Assembly: GCF_017104715.1 (NCBI RefSeq)
Contig: NZ_JAAGPI010000051.1
Span: 1-57,591 of the forward strand
Reading direction: 5' to 3'
DNA from: Burkholderia sp. Ac-20365
GTDB taxonomy: Bacteria; Pseudomonadota; Gammaproteobacteria; Burkholderiales; Burkholderiaceae
DNA length: 57,591 bases
Within the stretch, counting starts at the first letter, position 1. Each line of letters begins with the position of its first letter. The position numbers were made by a program, and so were the translations under genes. Below, in pieces: positions 22,928 through 31,775 of the stretch. Under the pieces are notes generated by a model. That model did no database searches. It was not told the DNA's origin and saw only the letters and a list, made by a program, of their open reading frames with translations.

Positions 22928-24457
22928 ATGAGGGCATATCTGAGTCGACTATCTGGCAGCGCGATGAGTTTTAGTCGAGCTGCCGCAGCGACAATGATAA
23001 AGACGCCAGTAAACGTGGTGTTTGGTCTTGCGATATTAACGATTTGTGCTGAAATCATCATCGTTGTGATTTTTGCCAAAGAAAATGTCATGCTCTATGC
23101 GGATGGGGGCTGGTTCGTTTTCGCCTTATCCACTGGAAATCCCTGGGTTTTGAAGTGGCATTATATTGCTGCCCGTTTTACCACTTACGCATTGACAGTC
23201 TGGCCAGTTCTGAAATTCAGCCAGGCGTTTAGTCTTACACCTGCGGAAATCGCAGTGGTCAATTGCGTGCAGTTTTATGGTATTCAGGTTGCGCTAACGA
23301 TTTGGGCATACTGGCTTGCGAGGAAAGTGAACCCTCGATACCTGGTTTTCCCAGTTACCCAAACGGTGCTCTTTTCCCTTCAGGCATGGGGATTCCCTTC
23401 AGAGCTGCTTCTGGGGCCCGGAATATTATGGGTGATCCTGCTTCTGGCCGTAAGAGACCAAGGAGTGAGTGCGCTATTTCTGACGGGTTTCGCGGCACTG
23501 GTTTTCACGCATGAACTGGCTTTGCCCACGGCCTTAATCGCTGGAGTGTTTGCACTTTATCTTCAGTGGCGGCGCGATAATTACAGTGCACGCTTCTGGC
23601 TGGCGATTATTTTGATGACGGCCACCATTTTGGCGTTTTTTGTGGTTCGCATGATTGGCGGCGGTGCCGGTAGTGACGCGAATGCAATTTACGTTTTCGA
23701 CCCGCGGCGCGTATTGCTCAGCCCGTTACTGGTGCCGCTTGTTGCCGGCGCGTTTCTATTGCGCTTTACATCGAAAGTCAAATGGCCAGTCTTGCTGGCA
23801 TTAAGTGTGGTCGGCTTTGCCATTGTTATGGCAATCGGTTTGAGTACGCCATTGAATTTCGACGCGCCTCGTTATAGCGCGAGGACATTGATCGCCATAG
23901 GCATGCTGGTCCTGACGATCCTGTTTGTGCTCGTTGTGCTGGAGAAGGAGTTCGATCGCGCCGGCAGCGGCGAGCAGCGGCAGATCGCCGCAAATGGAAG
24001 TTTTGGTTTTGCCAAATGGCTGTTTCTTTGTCTCGGTTTGCAAGCGGGCGCAATAGGCGTTTTTACGAACGACTGGATGCTGTCGAGCGCAGCTGAAGCG
24101 CGTTTGCAACGTGAGGCATCGGCAGCGCCGAAGGTGACGGCGATCAGTGACGCTCGGGATGGTTGGACGCCTGCTGAGCGCGACGCGAGCATTCGATTGC
24201 AGATGGAATGGTCGGTGCCCTATCGGCAACTTGTCCTGACCAACGGACAGATGCCGCCGGTGATTCTTTACGACAAGACCTCCTGGTATAGGCCGAGCGT
24301 ATGCCTGGAAAAGGATCTGATTTTCGGGGATGACTCCCGTTTTCATCCCGACGATTTTGCGGTCTGGACGAGCTTCACGTGCGATCAAGCCCAGCCGCCG
24401 AAAGTAGACACGATGAAAGACCGCTTCGCGCGGAAGATCAAACATCTCCTGGGCTAG
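22928..24457 (+). CDS. Multi-pass membrane protein, possible Gtr/GT-C-type glycosyltransferase
   Basis: A 509-residue integral membrane protein I cannot place in a named family. It has about 10-11 hydrophobic spans up to residue ~385 and then a C-terminal ~120-residue soluble, probably periplasmic domain (WTPAERDASIRLQMEW, YRPSVCLEKDLIFGDD, two Cys). The first loop has a D (LYADGGWFV) in the place where GT-C enzymes keep acidic catalytic residues. It ends three bases before a GtrB-GtrA fusion. This arrangement resembles gtr loci, where the third gene is a serotype-specific glycosyltransferase using polyprenyl-phosphate sugar. Its base composition is clearly AT-richer than its neighbours, a sign of transfer. 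GGGGG precedes the ATG. Confidence 0.6.
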   Translation: MRAYLSRLSGSAMSFSRAAAATMIKTPVNVVFGLAILTICAEIIIVVIFAKENVMLYADGGWFVFALSTGNPWVLKWHYIAARFTTYALTVWPVLKFSQAFSLTPAEIAVVNCVQFYGIQVALTIWAYWLARKVNPRYLVFPVTQTVLFSLQAWGFPSELLLGPGILWVILLLAVRDQGVSALFLTGFAALVFTHELALPTALIAGVFALYLQWRRDNYSARFWLAIILMTATILAFFVVRMIGGGAGSDANAIYVFDPRRVLLSPLLVPLVAGAFLLRFTSKVKWPVLLALSVVGFAIVMAIGLSTPLNFDAPRYSARTLIAIGMLVLTILFVLVVLEKEFDRAGSGEQRQIAANGSFGFAKWLFLCLGLQAGAIGVFTNDWMLSSAAEARLQREASAAPKVTAISDARDGWTPAERDASIRLQMEWSVPYRQLVLTNGQMPPVILYDKTSWYRPSVCLEKDLIFGDDSRFHPDDFAVWTSFTCDQAQPPKVDTMKDRFARKIKHLLG

Positions 24458-24459
24458 CC

Positions 24460-25635
24460 ATGAATTCTCGGAACCTGACTGATTTGAGCTCGGTGATTGA
24501 GACACAGAGCCTAAGACTTGCGATTGTTCTGCCTACGCTCAACGAACGCAAGAATCTGCGGCCGCTGGTCAAGCGGCTGGATGCAGCGCTTGTCGGAATT
24601 GCCTGGGAAGCCATCTTCGTCGACGATAACAGCCACGACGGCACGGCCGACGAGGCACGCGCTATTTCGCTGGAAGACCCGCGCATCCGTTGCATTCAGC
24701 GCATCGGCCGCCGGGGCCTGGCCAGCGCTGCCATCGAGGGCATGTGCGCGACGGCTGCGCCGATTGTGGCGGTGATGGATGCCGATCATCAGCACGACCC
24801 CAAGCTGCTGCCGCAGATGCTGGCGGAGATTGAATCAGGCCAGTATGACCTGGCCTATGCCAGCCGCTTTGCAGAAGGCGCTAGCACGGAGGAGTGGGGC
24901 AGGCCTGACCGCGTGAAGGCATCGACCTTTGCCAACTCGCTGGCGCGGCGCGTGACTGGCGTCGACCTTACCGACCCGATGAGTGGCTATTTCATGCTTC
25001 ACGCCAACACCTTGCGCGCCTATGCTCACCGATTGTCCGGTGTCGGCTTCAAGATTCTTCTGGACATTCTGGCAACCATCGACGTGCCGATGAGGGTCAA
25101 GGAACTCCCTCTGAATTTCGCGCCTCGTGCCGAGGGTGAGAGCAAGCTCGACAGAACGGTCGTCTTCGAATTTCTCGTCGGACTTTACGACAAGTGGCTG
25201 GGCCGCTTCATTCCCACCCGCTTTGCCCTGTTCGGGACGGTAGGCGCGATGGGTGCCGTGGTGCATATGAGCGTGTTGGCGTTGATGCTGTACGTGTTGG
25301 GGGCGGAATTTGCCGTTGGTTATCCTTCGCAGGAGGCCGCGTTTGTCGTCGGCCAGACTGCCGCGGCACTGACGGCCATGACCTTTAACTTCGCGCTGAA
25401 CAACGAGTTGACTTACGCTGACAAGCGGTTGCGTGGGCTTTCTCCGCTGTGTCGCGGCTGGTTCAAGTTTGCGGCTACCTGCGCACTCGGCATGCTGGCC
25501 AATATCGGGGTGTCGACCGTGCTCGTGCGGATGGGTGTCTATCCCTATCTGGCGGCGATTGTCGGCATCGTCCTCGCGTCCGTGTGGAATTTCGCGTTGT
25601 CGAGCAAGTTTGTGTGGGGCAAATACGGCAATTGA
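24460..25635 (+). CDS. GT2 polyprenyl-phosphate sugar transferase fused to GtrA-like flippase domain
   Basis: A 391-residue fusion. Residues ~20-240 are a family 2 glycosyltransferase of the dolichol-phosphate-mannose-synthase/GtrB type: LAIVLPTLNERKNL, the nucleotide-sugar site FVDDNSHDGT, the D-A-D-H metal motif and DPMSGYFML. Residues ~250-390 hold four GtrA-type membrane helices (RFALFGTVGAMGAVVHM, then FNFALNNELTY, NFALSSKFVWGKY). The first part would load a sugar on undecaprenyl phosphate and the second move or anchor it, serving the preceding membrane protein. The gene begins two bases after that gene's stop. GtrA and GtrB are often separate genes; fusions also occur. Confidence 0.85.
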   Translation: MNSRNLTDLSSVIETQSLRLAIVLPTLNERKNLRPLVKRLDAALVGIAWEAIFVDDNSHDGTADEARAISLEDPRIRCIQRIGRRGLASAAIEGMCATAAPIVAVMDADHQHDPKLLPQMLAEIESGQYDLAYASRFAEGASTEEWGRPDRVKASTFANSLARRVTGVDLTDPMSGYFMLHANTLRAYAHRLSGVGFKILLDILATIDVPMRVKELPLNFAPRAEGESKLDRTVVFEFLVGLYDKWLGRFIPTRFALFGTVGAMGAVVHMSVLALMLYVLGAEFAVGYPSQEAAFVVGQTAAALTAMTFNFALNNELTYADKRLRGLSPLCRGWFKFAATCALGMLANIGVSTVLVRMGVYPYLAAIVGIVLASVWNFALSSKFVWGKYGN

Positions 25636-25739
25636 CCTGCGCGGCAGCATCTGGAGGTCGCGGGCTGTTGTGGCGGCAGGCCTCGTCGTCACTGTCAGTG
25701 GCTGCTGCAAAGGCGGGAGAAGTGAAACGCAGAAAGGGA

Positions 25740-25771
25740 AAATCCGCGAAGCGTTGTGCTGTCGCGGATTT
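25740..25771 (-). terminator. Terminator hairpin downstream of ssrA
   Basis: AAATCCGCGA (25740-25749) pairs with TCGCGGATTT (25762-25771) around a 12-base loop. On the minus strand it is followed by TTCCCTTTC. It lies 34 bases beyond the tmRNA 3' end. Confidence 0.65.
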
Positions 25772-25804
25772 CAGGATGCTGCAAGATCGCAGGACATCAA
25801 AAAT

Positions 25805-26174
25805 TGGTGGAGGCGGCGGGAATCGAACCCGCGTCCAGAAGTCCTCTACGACTAGTTCTACATGTTTAGTTCTGTCTTTTGATTTAACCGGAGCGACGCG
25901 GACGAACACGCTGCGCTCAAGCGATTCACTAAATTTTCGACCCGGACGTCGTGACACCGCCAAGGCTTAACTGACGTATATGACCTCTGTCGGTATTGCT
26001 ACCGGTCTTGCGACACTAGCCCGTCAGTGAACTAGGCAGAGGACGGCGGCCCTTAGGCTGCCAGTGCGAACGTATCGTCGTTTGCAGTTACGTTTTTCCC
26101 ATTGATTAACGAGGTGACGGGTCCTCGACATGCCCTAGCCGCTTCGCAACCCCTGTCGAAACCAGGTCGCCCCC
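25805..26174 (-). ncRNA. ssrA: Transfer-messenger RNA (tmRNA)
   Basis: The minus strand reads GGGGGCGACCTGGTTTCGAC at its 5' end (26174 downward) and ends GGGTTCGATTCCCGCCGCC followed by TCCACCA (25805). The ends pair as a seven-base acceptor stem with one G-U. The resume frame gives GCAAACGACGATACG onward, encoding the proteolysis tag ANDDTFALAA then a TAA stop. This RNA rescues stalled ribosomes with SmpB and marks the product for proteolysis. Its 3' end is a common integration site for genomic islands, and the AT-richer gtr-like module lies on that side. Confidence 0.97.
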
Positions 26175-26185
26175 GCAGAAGGAAT

Positions 26186-26203
26186 GAGCCACATAGGTGG
26201 CTC
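26186..26203. other. Hairpin between gph and ssrA
   Basis: GAGCCAC (26186-26192), loop ATAG, GTGGCTC (26197-26203). It lies just upstream of the tmRNA 5' end on the minus strand. It could be a weak terminator of gph or a processing element of the precursor tmRNA; there is no U-tract. Confidence 0.4.
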
Positions 26204-26265
26204 GGAAAATCATTTTACAGTAGTGGCACTCGCGAGTCACGGCGAAACGATCGTGCCAGCGTGCG

Positions 26266-26979
26266 TCAGCTGATCTCGCGCAGCAGGTTGCGCAGTTCAG
26301 CCGTCGTGCCGACGACGTGCTTCGCGTGCCATTGCGTGGGCGGAATGTCGTTGCCGCAGTAGCCGTACGCTGCCGCAACGGTGACCATGCCGGCGGCAAA
26401 GCCCGCTTGCACGTCGCGCAGGTCGTCGCCGACGTAGACGATGCGCTCCGGCGGCAGATCCAGTTCCTTTGCCGCATGCAGCAGCGGCGCGGGATGTGGC
26501 TTCGAATGCGCCGTCGTGTCGCCGCTGACGATGCAGCCCGCGCGCGTGTCGAGGCCGAGCTGGGCAACCAGTGGCTCCGTCAGCCGCGCCACCTTGTTGG
26601 TCACGATGCCCCAGCGCACGCCGCGTTCGTCGAGATCGTCGAGAATCTCTCCGATGCCCGGGAACAGGAGCGTTTCGATACACAGGTCGGCTTCGTAATT
26701 CGCGAGGAATTCGTCGCGCATCGACGCGTAGTCGTGATGATCGGGCCCGATGCCAAACGCACCGCCCAGCAGACCGCGCGCACCCGCCGACGCGAGCGGG
26801 CGCAACTGTTCCAGCGGCACCATCTCGAGTCCGCGCTCGTGGCGCATCTTGTTGACGGCTGCGGCGAGGTCGGGCGCGGTATCGGCAAGCGTGCCGTCGA
26901 GGTCGAACAGAATGCCCTGGCAAAGACCGATCGATGCTTCTTCGTCTTCGCGCTGAGGCAGGGGCGTGGGATCGCTCAT
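26266..26979 (-). CDS. gph: Phosphoglycolate phosphatase
   Basis: A 237-residue HAD-family hydrolase. Motif I is GILFDLDGTLADTAPDL (catalytic Asp in DLDGT), motif II IVTNK, then SKPHPAPLL with the Lys, and motif III VYVGDDLRDVQAG. The cap sits between motifs I and II. It removes phosphate from 2-phosphoglycolate formed by DNA repair or oxygenation. It starts 21 bases after the ubiG stop, the usual ubiG-gph pair in betaproteobacteria. Confidence 0.92.
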   Translation of the reverse strand: MSDPTPLPQREDEEASIGLCQGILFDLDGTLADTAPDLAAAVNKMRHERGLEMVPLEQLRPLASAGARGLLGGAFGIGPDHHDYASMRDEFLANYEADLCIETLLFPGIGEILDDLDERGVRWGIVTNKVARLTEPLVAQLGLDTRAGCIVSGDTTAHSKPHPAPLLHAAKELDLPPERIVYVGDDLRDVQAGFAAGMVTVAAAYGYCGNDIPPTQWHAKHVVGTTAELRNLLREIS

Positions 26980-27000
26980 TGAAGTAGGCGCAGGATCAGA

Positions 27001-27699
27001 TCAGGCTTCGCGACGGCACGCGAGCATGTAGTTGACGTCGGTGTCGCTCGACAGGCCGAAATGGCGCGTGAGCGGGTTGTAGGTGATGCCTTTGATTTCT
27101 GTCGTATGCAGGCCCGCGGCGCGCGCGAAGCCAGCCAGTTCCGACGGACGGATGAAGCGGGCGTAGTCGTGCGTGCCCTTCGGCAACATCCGCGCGAGAT
27201 ATTCGGCACCGATCACCGCGAACAGATACGACTTCACGTTACGGTTAAGCGTCGAGAAGAACACCCAGCCGCCCGGCTTGACGAGCGTCTTGCACGCCTC
27301 GACGACCTTCGACGGATCGGGCACGTGTTCGAGCATTTCCATGCAGGTGACGACATCGAACGATGCCGGTTCACGGGCCGCCAGCGCTTCCGCTGCGATC
27401 TCCTCGTAATTAACCGTTACACCGCTTTCAAGGCTGTGAAGATCCGCGACACCCAACGCCTCGTTGGAAAGGTCGATTCCCTTCACGTCGGCGCCCAACG
27501 TCGCCATGGATTCCGACAGAATGCCGCCGCCGCAACCGATATCGAGTACGCGCTTGCCCGCGAGGTGCGCGTGCGAGTCGATCCAGTTCAGCCGCACCGG
27601 ATTCAGTTCGTGCAGCGGTTTGAACTCGGCGTTCGGGTCCCACCAGCGATGGGCGAGATCGCTGAATTTCTGCAGTTCGTGGGGATCGGCATTGGTCAT
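27001..27699 (-). CDS. ubiG: Bifunctional 3-demethylubiquinone / 2-polyprenyl-6-hydroxyphenol O-methyltransferase
   Basis: A 232-residue class I SAM methyltransferase for both O-methylations of ubiquinone synthesis. It begins MTNADPHELQKFSDLAHRWW, with the UbiG signature FKPLHELNPVRLNWI, the SAM loop VLDIGCGGGILSESMA and the post-motif DVVTCMEMLEHVPDP. Start ATG 27699 is chosen from family length; the open frame extends far upstream to 28056 without homology. Cotranscribed with gph. Confidence 0.95.
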   Translation of the reverse strand: MTNADPHELQKFSDLAHRWWDPNAEFKPLHELNPVRLNWIDSHAHLAGKRVLDIGCGGGILSESMATLGADVKGIDLSNEALGVADLHSLESGVTVNYEEIAAEALAAREPASFDVVTCMEMLEHVPDPSKVVEACKTLVKPGGWVFFSTLNRNVKSYLFAVIGAEYLARMLPKGTHDYARFIRPSELAGFARAAGLHTTEIKGITYNPLTRHFGLSSDTDVNYMLACRREA

Positions 27700-27819
27700 G
27701 TCGGATGCGGCCTCGGAGGCGGAAGAGCAGGGTGATCGGAGAAACCCTGAGTATATAGGGCTGTGCTGGGGGCGGCAAAAACGGTCGGGGTGCGACACGG
27801 TTCGCTTGCGGCCAGGAAT

Positions 27820-27846
27820 AAAAAAAGCCCCGCCGAAGCGGGGCTT
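27820..27846 (-). terminator. Rho-independent terminator of the OmpA-family gene
   Basis: On the minus strand AAGCCCCGC, loop TTCG, GCGGGGCTT is followed by a run of T (complement of 27820-27826). It lies 22 bases after the stop. Confidence 0.9.
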
Positions 27847-27868
27847 GGATACTGCGGTATTTTGTAGC

Positions 27869-28516
27869 TTACTGCTTCGAAGTACCGACAACTTCGACTT
27901 CCACGCGACGATCCGGTGCGAGGCAGGCGATGAGTTGCTTGCGGTTCTTCTGGTTGCAGCCCGTCGTAACCGGGTTGCGCTTGCCCTTGCCTTCCGTGTA
28001 GATACGGTTGGCTTCGATGCCCTTGCTGACCAGGTATGCCTTGACAGCTTGTGCACGACGCAGCGACAGACGGTCGTTGTACTTGTCCGAACCGATGCGG
28101 TCGGTGTAGCCCGTGGCCACGACGACTTCCAGGTTCAGGCCTTGAATCTTCGATGCCAGATCGTCCAGCTTCTCCTTACCAGCCGGCTTCAGGACGGCCT
28201 TGTCGAAGTCGAACAGCGTGTCGGCTTGATACGTGATCTTCTGGCTGGTGATAGCCGGTGCGACCGGTGCCGGTGCCGGCGGGGTCGGTGCTTGTGCGAC
28301 CAGTGCGCCGTCGCACTTTGCGTTAGCCGTTGCCGGCGTCCAGAACGCATCGCGCCAGCACAGTTCATTCGTGCCGTTCATCCACACGTATTCGCCGGTG
28401 CCGTTCACCCAGTTGTCGTTCGTAGCTTGTCGCGACGCCGGCACCGACTGTGCCATTGCGGATGCAGCCATAACTGCGGTAGCTGCAATGAACGCGAGCT
28501 TTGAAAGTTTATTCAT
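27869..28516 (-). CDS. OmpA-family outer membrane protein
   Basis: A 215-residue exported protein. The signal peptide (KLAFIAATAVMAASAMA) is followed by a short region with YVWMNGTNELCWRDAFW, a Pro/Ala linker (APTPPAPAPVAPA) and a C-terminal OmpA/peptidoglycan-binding domain (FDFDKAVLKPAGKEKLDDLA, then GYTDRIGSDKYNDRLSLRRA). The latter holds the NxxLSxxRA-like diaminopimelate-binding pattern. There is no eight-stranded barrel of classical OmpA length, so it is probably a periplasmic, peptidoglycan-tethered protein. AGGAG lies just before the ATG, and an extended -10 promoter lies about 75 bp upstream. Confidence 0.9.
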   Translation of the reverse strand: MNKLSKLAFIAATAVMAASAMAQSVPASRQATNDNWVNGTGEYVWMNGTNELCWRDAFWTPATANAKCDGALVAQAPTPPAPAPVAPAITSQKITYQADTLFDFDKAVLKPAGKEKLDDLASKIQGLNLEVVVATGYTDRIGSDKYNDRLSLRRAQAVKAYLVSKGIEANRIYTEGKGKRNPVTTGCNQKNRKQLIACLAPDRRVEVEVVGTSKQ

Positions 28517-29031
28517 ATTTCTCCTCTCGAAATTGAGATTACCGCAGGTTTACTGCGAGCCTGTTGACAAAGACCAGTCATACATTGCTCGAAGTATAAC
28601 ATCGGTGCCGAACAAAAGACGCTGTGCGTAGACTTCGAGCAGTGTCTAACTTTGTGCGTTGGCATTTTGCCATATCGTTCCCTTCCGACGATAAAAAAAT
28701 CCGCCCCCTATTCATACGCCCGGTCGAATGTGGTGCATGCGCAACAAAAGGTGTCAAGTTCGTCAAGAGCCCGTCGGAAGCCGTTTCGGGCGGCTTGCGG
28801 GGGAGCATTTTTCGGGCCTGGCTGCCTCGCTCGTGAGACGCTTCCAGGTGCCGTTTTCGTGTGTCCCACTAATAGGTATACGCACGTCGTCGGGAGCGGA
28901 TGCGGCGCATGGTAGAATCGCGTGATGCGCTGCGCTCGCAGACGCTCAAGAAGTACACCCAGGGGTAGGCCCAAGCGGTGAGGTGAAGAACGCGGTTCCC
29001 TCATCGTCTTCGCGCGTAAACGATACGGACA
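28517..29031. other. Intergenic region between divergent OmpA-family gene and gyrA
   Basis: About 515 bp without a gene. On the minus strand TGTTATACT (complement of 28593-28601) is an extended -10 for the OmpA-family gene. On the plus strand TAGAAT (28913-28918) is a possible -10 for gyrA, with no good -35. A short hairpin AAGCCG/CGGCTT lies near 28780-28800. I see nothing else. Confidence 0.5.
28593..28601 (-). promoter_or_regulatory. Extended -10 promoter of the OmpA-family gene
   Basis: TG-T-TATACT on the minus strand, about 75 bases before the ATG at 28516. No consensus -35 lies 16-18 bp upstream, which fits an extended -10 promoter. Confidence 0.5.
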
Positions 29032-31659
29032 ATGGATCAATTCGCCAAAGAGACTCTACCAATCTCCCTAGAGGAGGAAATGCGCCGCTCGTATATCGAG
29101 TACGCAATGAGCGTGATTGTAGGGCGCGCGCTTCCCGATGTCCGCGATGGTCTCAAGCCAGTGCACCGGCGCGTGCTGTACGCCATGCACGAGCTGAACA
29201 ACGACTGGAACCGGGCGTACAAGAAATCGGCGCGTATCGTCGGCGACGTGATCGGTAAATACCATCCGCACGGCGACTCGGCTGTCTATGACACCATCGT
29301 CCGCATGGCGCAGGACTTCTCGCTGCGCTACATGCTCGTCGACGGTCAAGGCAATTTCGGGTCAGTCGACGGCGACAACGCCGCGGCAATGCGTTACACC
29401 GAAATCCGCATGGCGAAGATCGGCCATGAGCTGCTCGCCGACATCGACAAGGAAACGGTCGACTTCCAGCCGAACTACGACGGCAGCGAGAATGAGCCGA
29501 CCATCCTGCCCGCGCGTATTCCGAATCTGCTGATCAACGGCTCGTCGGGTATCGCCGTCGGCATGGCGACCAACATTCCGCCGCACAATCTGACTGAGAT
29601 CGTCGACGCTTGCCATCATCTGCTGAAGAATCCGGAAGCGACGATCGACGAACTGATCGAGATCGTCCCTGCGCCGGACTTCCCGACGGCGGGGATCATC
29701 TACGGCGTGGCCGGCGTGCGCGACGGTTATCGCACCGGGCGCGGACGCGTTGTGATGCGCGCGACCACGCACTTCGAAGAGATCGATCGCGGCCAGCGCA
29801 TGGCCATCATCGTCGATGAACTGCCGTATCAGGTGAACAAACGTTCGCTGCTCGAGCGGATCGCCGAGCTGGTGAATGAGAAAAAGCTCGAAGGCATCTC
29901 AGACATTCGCGACGAATCTGACAAGAGCGGCATGCGCGTTGTGATCGAGCTGAAGCGCGGCGAAGTGCCTGAGGTCATTCTCAACAATCTTTATAAGGCA
30001 ACGCAGCTACAGGACACGTTCGGCATGAACATGGTCGCGCTGGTCGACGGCCAGCCGAAGCTGCTGAACCTGAAGGAAATGCTTTCGCATTTCCTGTCGC
30101 ACCGTCGCGAAGTTTTGACGCGGCGCACTGTATACGAACTGCGCAAGGCGCGCGAACGCGGCCACGTGCTCGAAGGCCTCGCCGTCGCGCTCGCCAACAT
30201 CGACGATTTCATCGCGATTATCAAGGCCGCGCCGACGCCGCCAATCGCCAAGCAGGAGTTGATGGACCGCTCGTGGGATTCGTCGATCGTGCGCGAGATG
30301 CTGCAGCGCGCGGAGACGGACAACGCTACGGCGGGCGGCCGCACGGCGTACCGTCCGGAAGGGCTGAACCCGGCGTACGGCATGCAGGCCGACGGCCTTT
30401 ATCGCCTTTCGGACACCCAGGCGCAGGAAATTCTGCAGATGCGCCTGCAACGCCTGACGGGTCTCGAGCAGGACAAGATCCTCGGCGAGTACCGCGACGT
30501 GATGGCGCAGATCGCCGATCTGCTGGACATCCTCGCGCGCCCCGAGCGTATAACTGCGATCATCTTCGACGAACTCACCACGATCAAGGGCGAATTCGGC
30601 GACGAACGCCGCTCGAAGATCGAGATGAATGCGACCGAGCTGAACACGGAAGACCTCATCACGCCGCAGGACATGGTCGTGACGATGTCGCACTCCGGTT
30701 ATGTGAAATCGCAGCCGTTGTCTGAATATCGTGCCCAGAAGCGCGGAGGTCGCGGCAAGCAGGCGACGCAGATGAAGGAAGACGACTGGATCGACACGCT
30801 CTTCATCGCGAACACGCACGATCACATTCTGTGCTTCTCGAATCGCGGCCGGGTTTACTGGCTGAAGGTCTACGAAGTGCCGCAAGGCTCGCGCAATTCG
30901 CGCGGCCGTCCGATCGTCAATATGTTCCCGCTGCAGGACGGCGAAAAGATCACGGTCGTGCTGCCCGTCAAGGAATTCTCCGCCGACAAATTCGTTTTCA
31001 TGGCGACGGCGCTCGGCACGGTCAAGAAGACGCCGCTCGAAGCCTTTAGCCGTCCGCTGAAGAAGGGCATTATCGCGGTCGGTCTGGATGACGGCGATTA
31101 TCTGATCGGCGCGGCTATCACCGATGGCGAGCACGACGTCATGCTGTTCTCGGATTCGGGCAAGGCCGTTCGCTTCGACGAAAACGACGTGCGTCCGATG
31201 GGCCGTGAAGCGCGCGGCGTGCGCGGCATGCAGCTCGAAGACGGTCAGCAGGTGATCGCGCTGCTCGTCGCCGGTGACGAACAGCAGTCGGTGCTGACGG
31301 CAACGGAAAATGGTTACGGCAAGCGCACCCCGATCACGGAATACACGCGCCACGGCCGGGGCACAAAGGGCATGATCGCGATCCAGACGTCCGAGCGTAA
31401 CGGCAAGGTGGTCGCCGCGACGCTGGTCGACCCGGAAGCGCAGATCATGCTGATCACCAACACGGGCGTGCTGATTCGTACACGCGTGTCGGAAATTCGA
31501 GAAATGGGCCGCGCAACGCAAGGTGTTACACTCATCAGCCTTGATGAAGGTACCAAGCTTTCCGGTTTGCAGCAGGTTGCCGAAGCGGAAGCTGACGTGG
31601 ACGGCGATGCTGACCCGTCCGTGGATGAAGCGGGCGGTGACGAAAGCGAAGCGTCGTAA
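29032..31659 (+). CDS. gyrA: DNA gyrase subunit A
   Basis: An 875-residue breakage-reunion subunit that, with GyrB, introduces negative supercoils using ATP. The catalytic Tyr122 lies in AAAMRYTEIRM. The quinolone region is YHPHGDSAVYDTIVRMAQ with Ser83 and Asp87 in E. coli numbering, which holds here exactly; both are the susceptible-type residues. The C-terminal pinwheel contains the GyrA box QKRGGRGK needed for DNA wrapping. The protein ends in an acidic tail (DVDGDADPSVDEAGGDESEA). It heads the gene run to rpsA; gyrA next to serC is a known Burkholderiaceae order. Confidence 0.99.
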   Translation: MDQFAKETLPISLEEEMRRSYIEYAMSVIVGRALPDVRDGLKPVHRRVLYAMHELNNDWNRAYKKSARIVGDVIGKYHPHGDSAVYDTIVRMAQDFSLRYMLVDGQGNFGSVDGDNAAAMRYTEIRMAKIGHELLADIDKETVDFQPNYDGSENEPTILPARIPNLLINGSSGIAVGMATNIPPHNLTEIVDACHHLLKNPEATIDELIEIVPAPDFPTAGIIYGVAGVRDGYRTGRGRVVMRATTHFEEIDRGQRMAIIVDELPYQVNKRSLLERIAELVNEKKLEGISDIRDESDKSGMRVVIELKRGEVPEVILNNLYKATQLQDTFGMNMVALVDGQPKLLNLKEMLSHFLSHRREVLTRRTVYELRKARERGHVLEGLAVALANIDDFIAIIKAAPTPPIAKQELMDRSWDSSIVREMLQRAETDNATAGGRTAYRPEGLNPAYGMQADGLYRLSDTQAQEILQMRLQRLTGLEQDKILGEYRDVMAQIADLLDILARPERITAIIFDELTTIKGEFGDERRSKIEMNATELNTEDLITPQDMVVTMSHSGYVKSQPLSEYRAQKRGGRGKQATQMKEDDWIDTLFIANTHDHILCFSNRGRVYWLKVYEVPQGSRNSRGRPIVNMFPLQDGEKITVVLPVKEFSADKFVFMATALGTVKKTPLEAFSRPLKKGIIAVGLDDGDYLIGAAITDGEHDVMLFSDSGKAVRFDENDVRPMGREARGVRGMQLEDGQQVIALLVAGDEQQSVLTATENGYGKRTPITEYTRHGRGTKGMIAIQTSERNGKVVAATLVDPEAQIMLITNTGVLIRTRVSEIREMGRATQGVTLISLDEGTKLSGLQQVAEAEADVDGDADPSVDEAGGDESEAS

Positions 31660-31775
31660 TCCGCAGCGAAGCTTCTCAAGTGATGCTGAAAGCCGCGTGA
31701 AGAGTGCGGGCGCATCGGGCCGATGCGCCGCCTGCGCGGTGAAGCAGTCAGGTTAATTTCTCTTAGGGAGTAGTG

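Noticed and set aside
25636..25804. Attachment-site duplication of the ssrA 3' end
   Set aside because: I looked for a second copy of the tmRNA T-arm/CCA sequence toward 22466 and saw none, so no att pair is claimed.
29278..29310. Quinolone-resistance change in gyrA
   Set aside because: Ser83 and Asp87 are the susceptible-type residues.
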